This document shows positions 38,990 through 41,064 of a DNA stretch of 41,064 nt, piece after piece (position 1 is the first letter of the stretch; the number at the start of each line of letters is the position of its first letter). The DNA comes from an uncultured Clostridia bacterium. GTDB lineage: Bacteria; Bacillota; Clostridia; TANB77; CAG-465. The DNA lies in assembly GCA_944386605.1 (NCBI GenBank), contig CALXBS010000011.1:1-41064 (forward strand), written 5' to 3'. Both the position numbers and the translations under genes were made by a program. Below the pieces are notes generated by a model. The model saw only the letters and a list, made by a program, of their open reading frames with translations. It did not search any database and was not told the origin of the DNA.

Positions 38990-39020
38990 AATATCATGGA
39001 TTTCTTAACCCACGATATTT
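38990..39020 (-). terminator. Terminator of the right-edge surface gene
   Basis: Same 11-bp stem and U-run as 36240-36270, 35 bases after the stop codon of the gene at 39055. Confidence 0.8.
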
Positions 39021-39054
39021 TGTTTTATTTGTTTTCATTTTTTATCTTCATTGT

Positions 39055-41064
39055 TTATTTATTTTCTTTTGGCTTTACTTTCTTTCTAACAACCAATACT
39101 ACTACAATTCCAATAACTGCAACAGTCAGAATTACTGCATATACCCATACTTGTATATCTGATGTATCTACATCTACTATTTTTTGAATTTCTTTAAATT
39201 TTGCTATAAATGTTACATCTTTTGTTGGCACATAAGTACTTGGATCTACTTCGATTTCTTCTCCATCTTCTACAATTATCCATTTATCAAATTCATATCC
39301 CTCTTCTGGTACAGGCGTTGGTATATTTTGTGATGTATCTCCAGCTTTTACATATTCTTCGGTTTCTCCTTCTAATTTTCCTCCTTCATCTGCCTCATAA
39401 GTTACCTTGTATTTAATTTCTTCACCAATTGTTACATCTGCTAAATAAATATCCGTTACAGATAACATATTATCCACATAATCTTCTTCTCCTGTTCCTG
39501 TACTTTCTTCTATTGGTGCTCTAGATTTCACTTGAGTATAATCATCATCATAAGCATGAACAACACCTGATTTAACAGATGATACAATTTTCGTATCAGA
39601 TGAAATCTCTGCATTTCTTATATCATAATTACTTGAAAATCTTACTGGATATAATTCATTTGTTACTTTATTTCCTTGTTCACTTACTTCACAAATAGTA
39701 TATTGTTTTGTTTCATCATAATTTTCTATATTAATTTGTATAGATCCACTACCATTTATAACCTCTAATTTTTCTATCTTAGAAAGAATATCATCTTCAA
39801 ATAATCCTATATAGTAGTTACCATCTCTATCAAATTTTTTTAGTGTAATTTTTCTTTCTTCTGTATGATAAAATTTTAATTGAGGTGACTTTAATTTAAC
39901 TTCTAAGTACCACCAGTTATTTACTCCTACATCATCCATTGGATCTACAGATAAAGGAATACTACTTGTATTCAATCTACTGTACTTATGCGAATTTAAT
40001 ATTTCTTGTTTAGAATTTATGACTTCATAATTCTTATAATAAACATTAATAGGTTCGCCTTGTACCGCAAAACTTGAAATTTTATATTTCCAAAAGATCA
40101 TATTAATATCTTTTACATAAATATATTTTAAATTAGTATTCTGTTGAAATAACTTTGTAATCTCTTCAAAATGTTCAAAATCATTTAATTCTAAAGATAT
40201 ATGATCAACAATTTTCCATTCTTCATTATTTTCATACTCTGATGAAAGTACAAAATTTTCATCCAATTTTTGTTCATATATTGCTTCTTCGCCTAAAAGA
40301 AATGAAATACCGCTATACTCTTTAAAAAATGCTGTATTTCCTAATATAATTTGAGCTTTACCTGTATTTTTATCTATCCATTTAATTTGCTCTGTTGCAT
40401 AAGTATTAGCATTTGCATTTCTATATTCTTCATCAGGAATCCTTTTTAATACAATATTAAATTCATCATATGTGTCTGATTGTTCTAAACCACTCATATC
40501 AACTACTTTATTATAACTAATTAATTCACCTTTTTTTTCTAAAAAAGTTTGATAACAAGAAAATGGAGTATACAATTCAGTCATTAAAAGACTAATATGT
40601 GATGGAATAATAGTATTAAAGAAAAGTTTTATTTGATGATTTTCCAAATCTAATACTCTTTCTGTCTCATTTAATTGCGTTAAATATAACCTAGAATATA
40701 CATATGCTATATATATATCTTTAGACATCAGCTCTTCAATTTCTTCATCTGTTGCGCCTTCTATTTTTAAATTAACAATGGTTGCTTCTTTTTTACCTCC
40801 ATTAAAGAAGTACTCATTACTTTCTGTTAAGTCTTTAATATATGCTCCATCTAGGTATTTTAATAATGTCTCTCCTTCATAAATATCAGCCTCACTTATA
40901 ATTATAAATGATTTTGCTTTGCTAGTTCTTACACCTATATACCTTATATTTTTATTTTCTTCACTAACTTGGATAAATGGTTGAAACATTGCCAAATCTG
41001 CTATATTTCCAGGATTAGATATATTCTCTAATTCATAATTATAAGGAATAATTTCTAATGGATA
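39055..41064 (-). CDS. Host surface protein paralog, N-terminus beyond the right edge
   Basis: The frame is open to the window edge, so the start is not included; at least 669 codons are present. The last 155 residues are nearly identical to those of the protein at 36305-38803 (EESTGTGEEDYVDNMLSVTDIYLADVTIGEEIKYKVTYEADEGGKLEGE... to KKVKPKENK), while the ectodomain is related but strongly diverged (many shared motifs such as EQIKW-DK-TGKAQIILG and FYHTEERK). This conserved-anchor, variable-ectodomain pattern is typical of paralogs that exchange sequence. Confidence 0.85.
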   Translation of the reverse strand, partial: YPLEIIPYNYELENISNPGNIADLAMFQPFIQVSEENKNIRYIGVRTSKAKSFIIISEADIYEGETLLKYLDGAYIKDLTESNEYFFNGGKKEATIVNLKIEGATDEEIEELMSKDIYIAYVYSRLYLTQLNETERVLDLENHQIKLFFNTIIPSHISLLMTELYTPFSCYQTFLEKKGELISYNKVVDMSGLEQSDTYDEFNIVLKRIPDEEYRNANANTYATEQIKWIDKNTGKAQIILGNTAFFKEYSGISFLLGEEAIYEQKLDENFVLSSEYENNEEWKIVDHISLELNDFEHFEEITKLFQQNTNLKYIYVKDINMIFWKYKISSFAVQGEPINVYYKNYEVINSKQEILNSHKYSRLNTSSIPLSVDPMDDVGVNNWWYLEVKLKSPQLKFYHTEERKITLKKFDRDGNYYIGLFEDDILSKIEKLEVINGSGSIQINIENYDETKQYTICEVSEQGNKVTNELYPVRFSSNYDIRNAEISSDTKIVSSVKSGVVHAYDDDYTQVKSRAPIEESTGTGEEDYVDNMLSVTDIYLADVTIGEEIKYKVTYEADEGGKLEGETEEYVKAGDTSQNIPTPVPEEGYEFDKWIIVEDGEEIEVDPSTYVPTKDVTFIAKFKEIQKIVDVDTSDIQVWVYAVILTVAVIGIVVVLVVRKKVKPKENK

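Noticed and set aside
1-41064. CRISPR array, insertion sequence or stop-codon reassignment
   Set aside because: No regularly spaced repeats or transposase were seen. TGA, TAA and TAG all end genes at expected positions (for example TGA at 33227-33229 and 28368-28370), so stop codons are standard.

Overview
The window is very AT-rich (about 27% G+C by eye) with strong Shine-Dalgarno sites, canonical TTGACA/TATAAT promoters and TAA/TAG/TGA stops. It suggests a low-GC Bacillota (Firmicutes) host, probably an uncultivated gut-type lineage; no rRNA or housekeeping gene is present to name it. Almost the whole window (about 176-36119) is one complete siphovirus-type prophage with A118-like head genes. 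It sits in the spacer of a tandem array of host surface-protein genes, all on the minus strand: the 5' end of one copy (1-68), a complete copy (36305-38803) and a copy running off the right edge (39055-41064).

Layout. 69-566: attL core in a GT repeat, integrase-arm-like repeats, a promoter with a short terminated RNA, and a promoter with a palindromic operator. 567-2032 (+): small peptide, ribbon-helix-helix protein, membrane-anchored accessory protein. 2052-24188 (-): late genes in reverse order: lysis (endolysin, holin), tail fibres and baseplate, tape measure, major tail, connectors, capsid, scaffold, minor head protein, portal, large terminase, five small genes, small terminase. 24390-32748 (-): early genes (late regulator, YopX, many small proteins, HNH, Rad52-like annealing protein, DnaB-like helicase, DUF6291-like protein, HTH proteins, Cro). 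32909-36025 (+): lysogeny genes (CI-like repressor, HsdR-N-like nuclease, ImmA-like protein, tyrosine integrase). Divergent promoters with repeated 12-bp operators lie at 32778-32884.

Main discovery. Three phage genes look broken, but every break has the same form. The zero-frame codon at the break is CGG, and skipping one base there (CGGW read as Gly GGW) restores a full-length, recognisable protein. The tape measure gene has four such sites, the endolysin one (just before its catalytic Cys) and the DUF6291-like gene one; a seventh, less certain site would join two small ORFs at 27348-27350. In all other genes of the window I found no in-frame CGG, although the trinucleotide occurs about 45 times out of frame on coding strands. 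No other frameshift type is needed to repair a disrupted conserved gene. The simplest reading is a codon-level recoding system: in this host CGG is unassigned or unread as Arg and causes efficient +1 frameshifting (or quadruplet CGGW decoding) to Gly. Random prophage decay or a sequencing artefact are the alternatives, and both fit the pattern poorly.

Other points: an attB inside (GT)n with an unoccupied paralogous spacer in the same window, a putative structured RNA between the scaffold and minor-head genes, a capsid protein with a C-terminal Ig-like domain, and a mosaic, possibly phase-variable surface-protein array.
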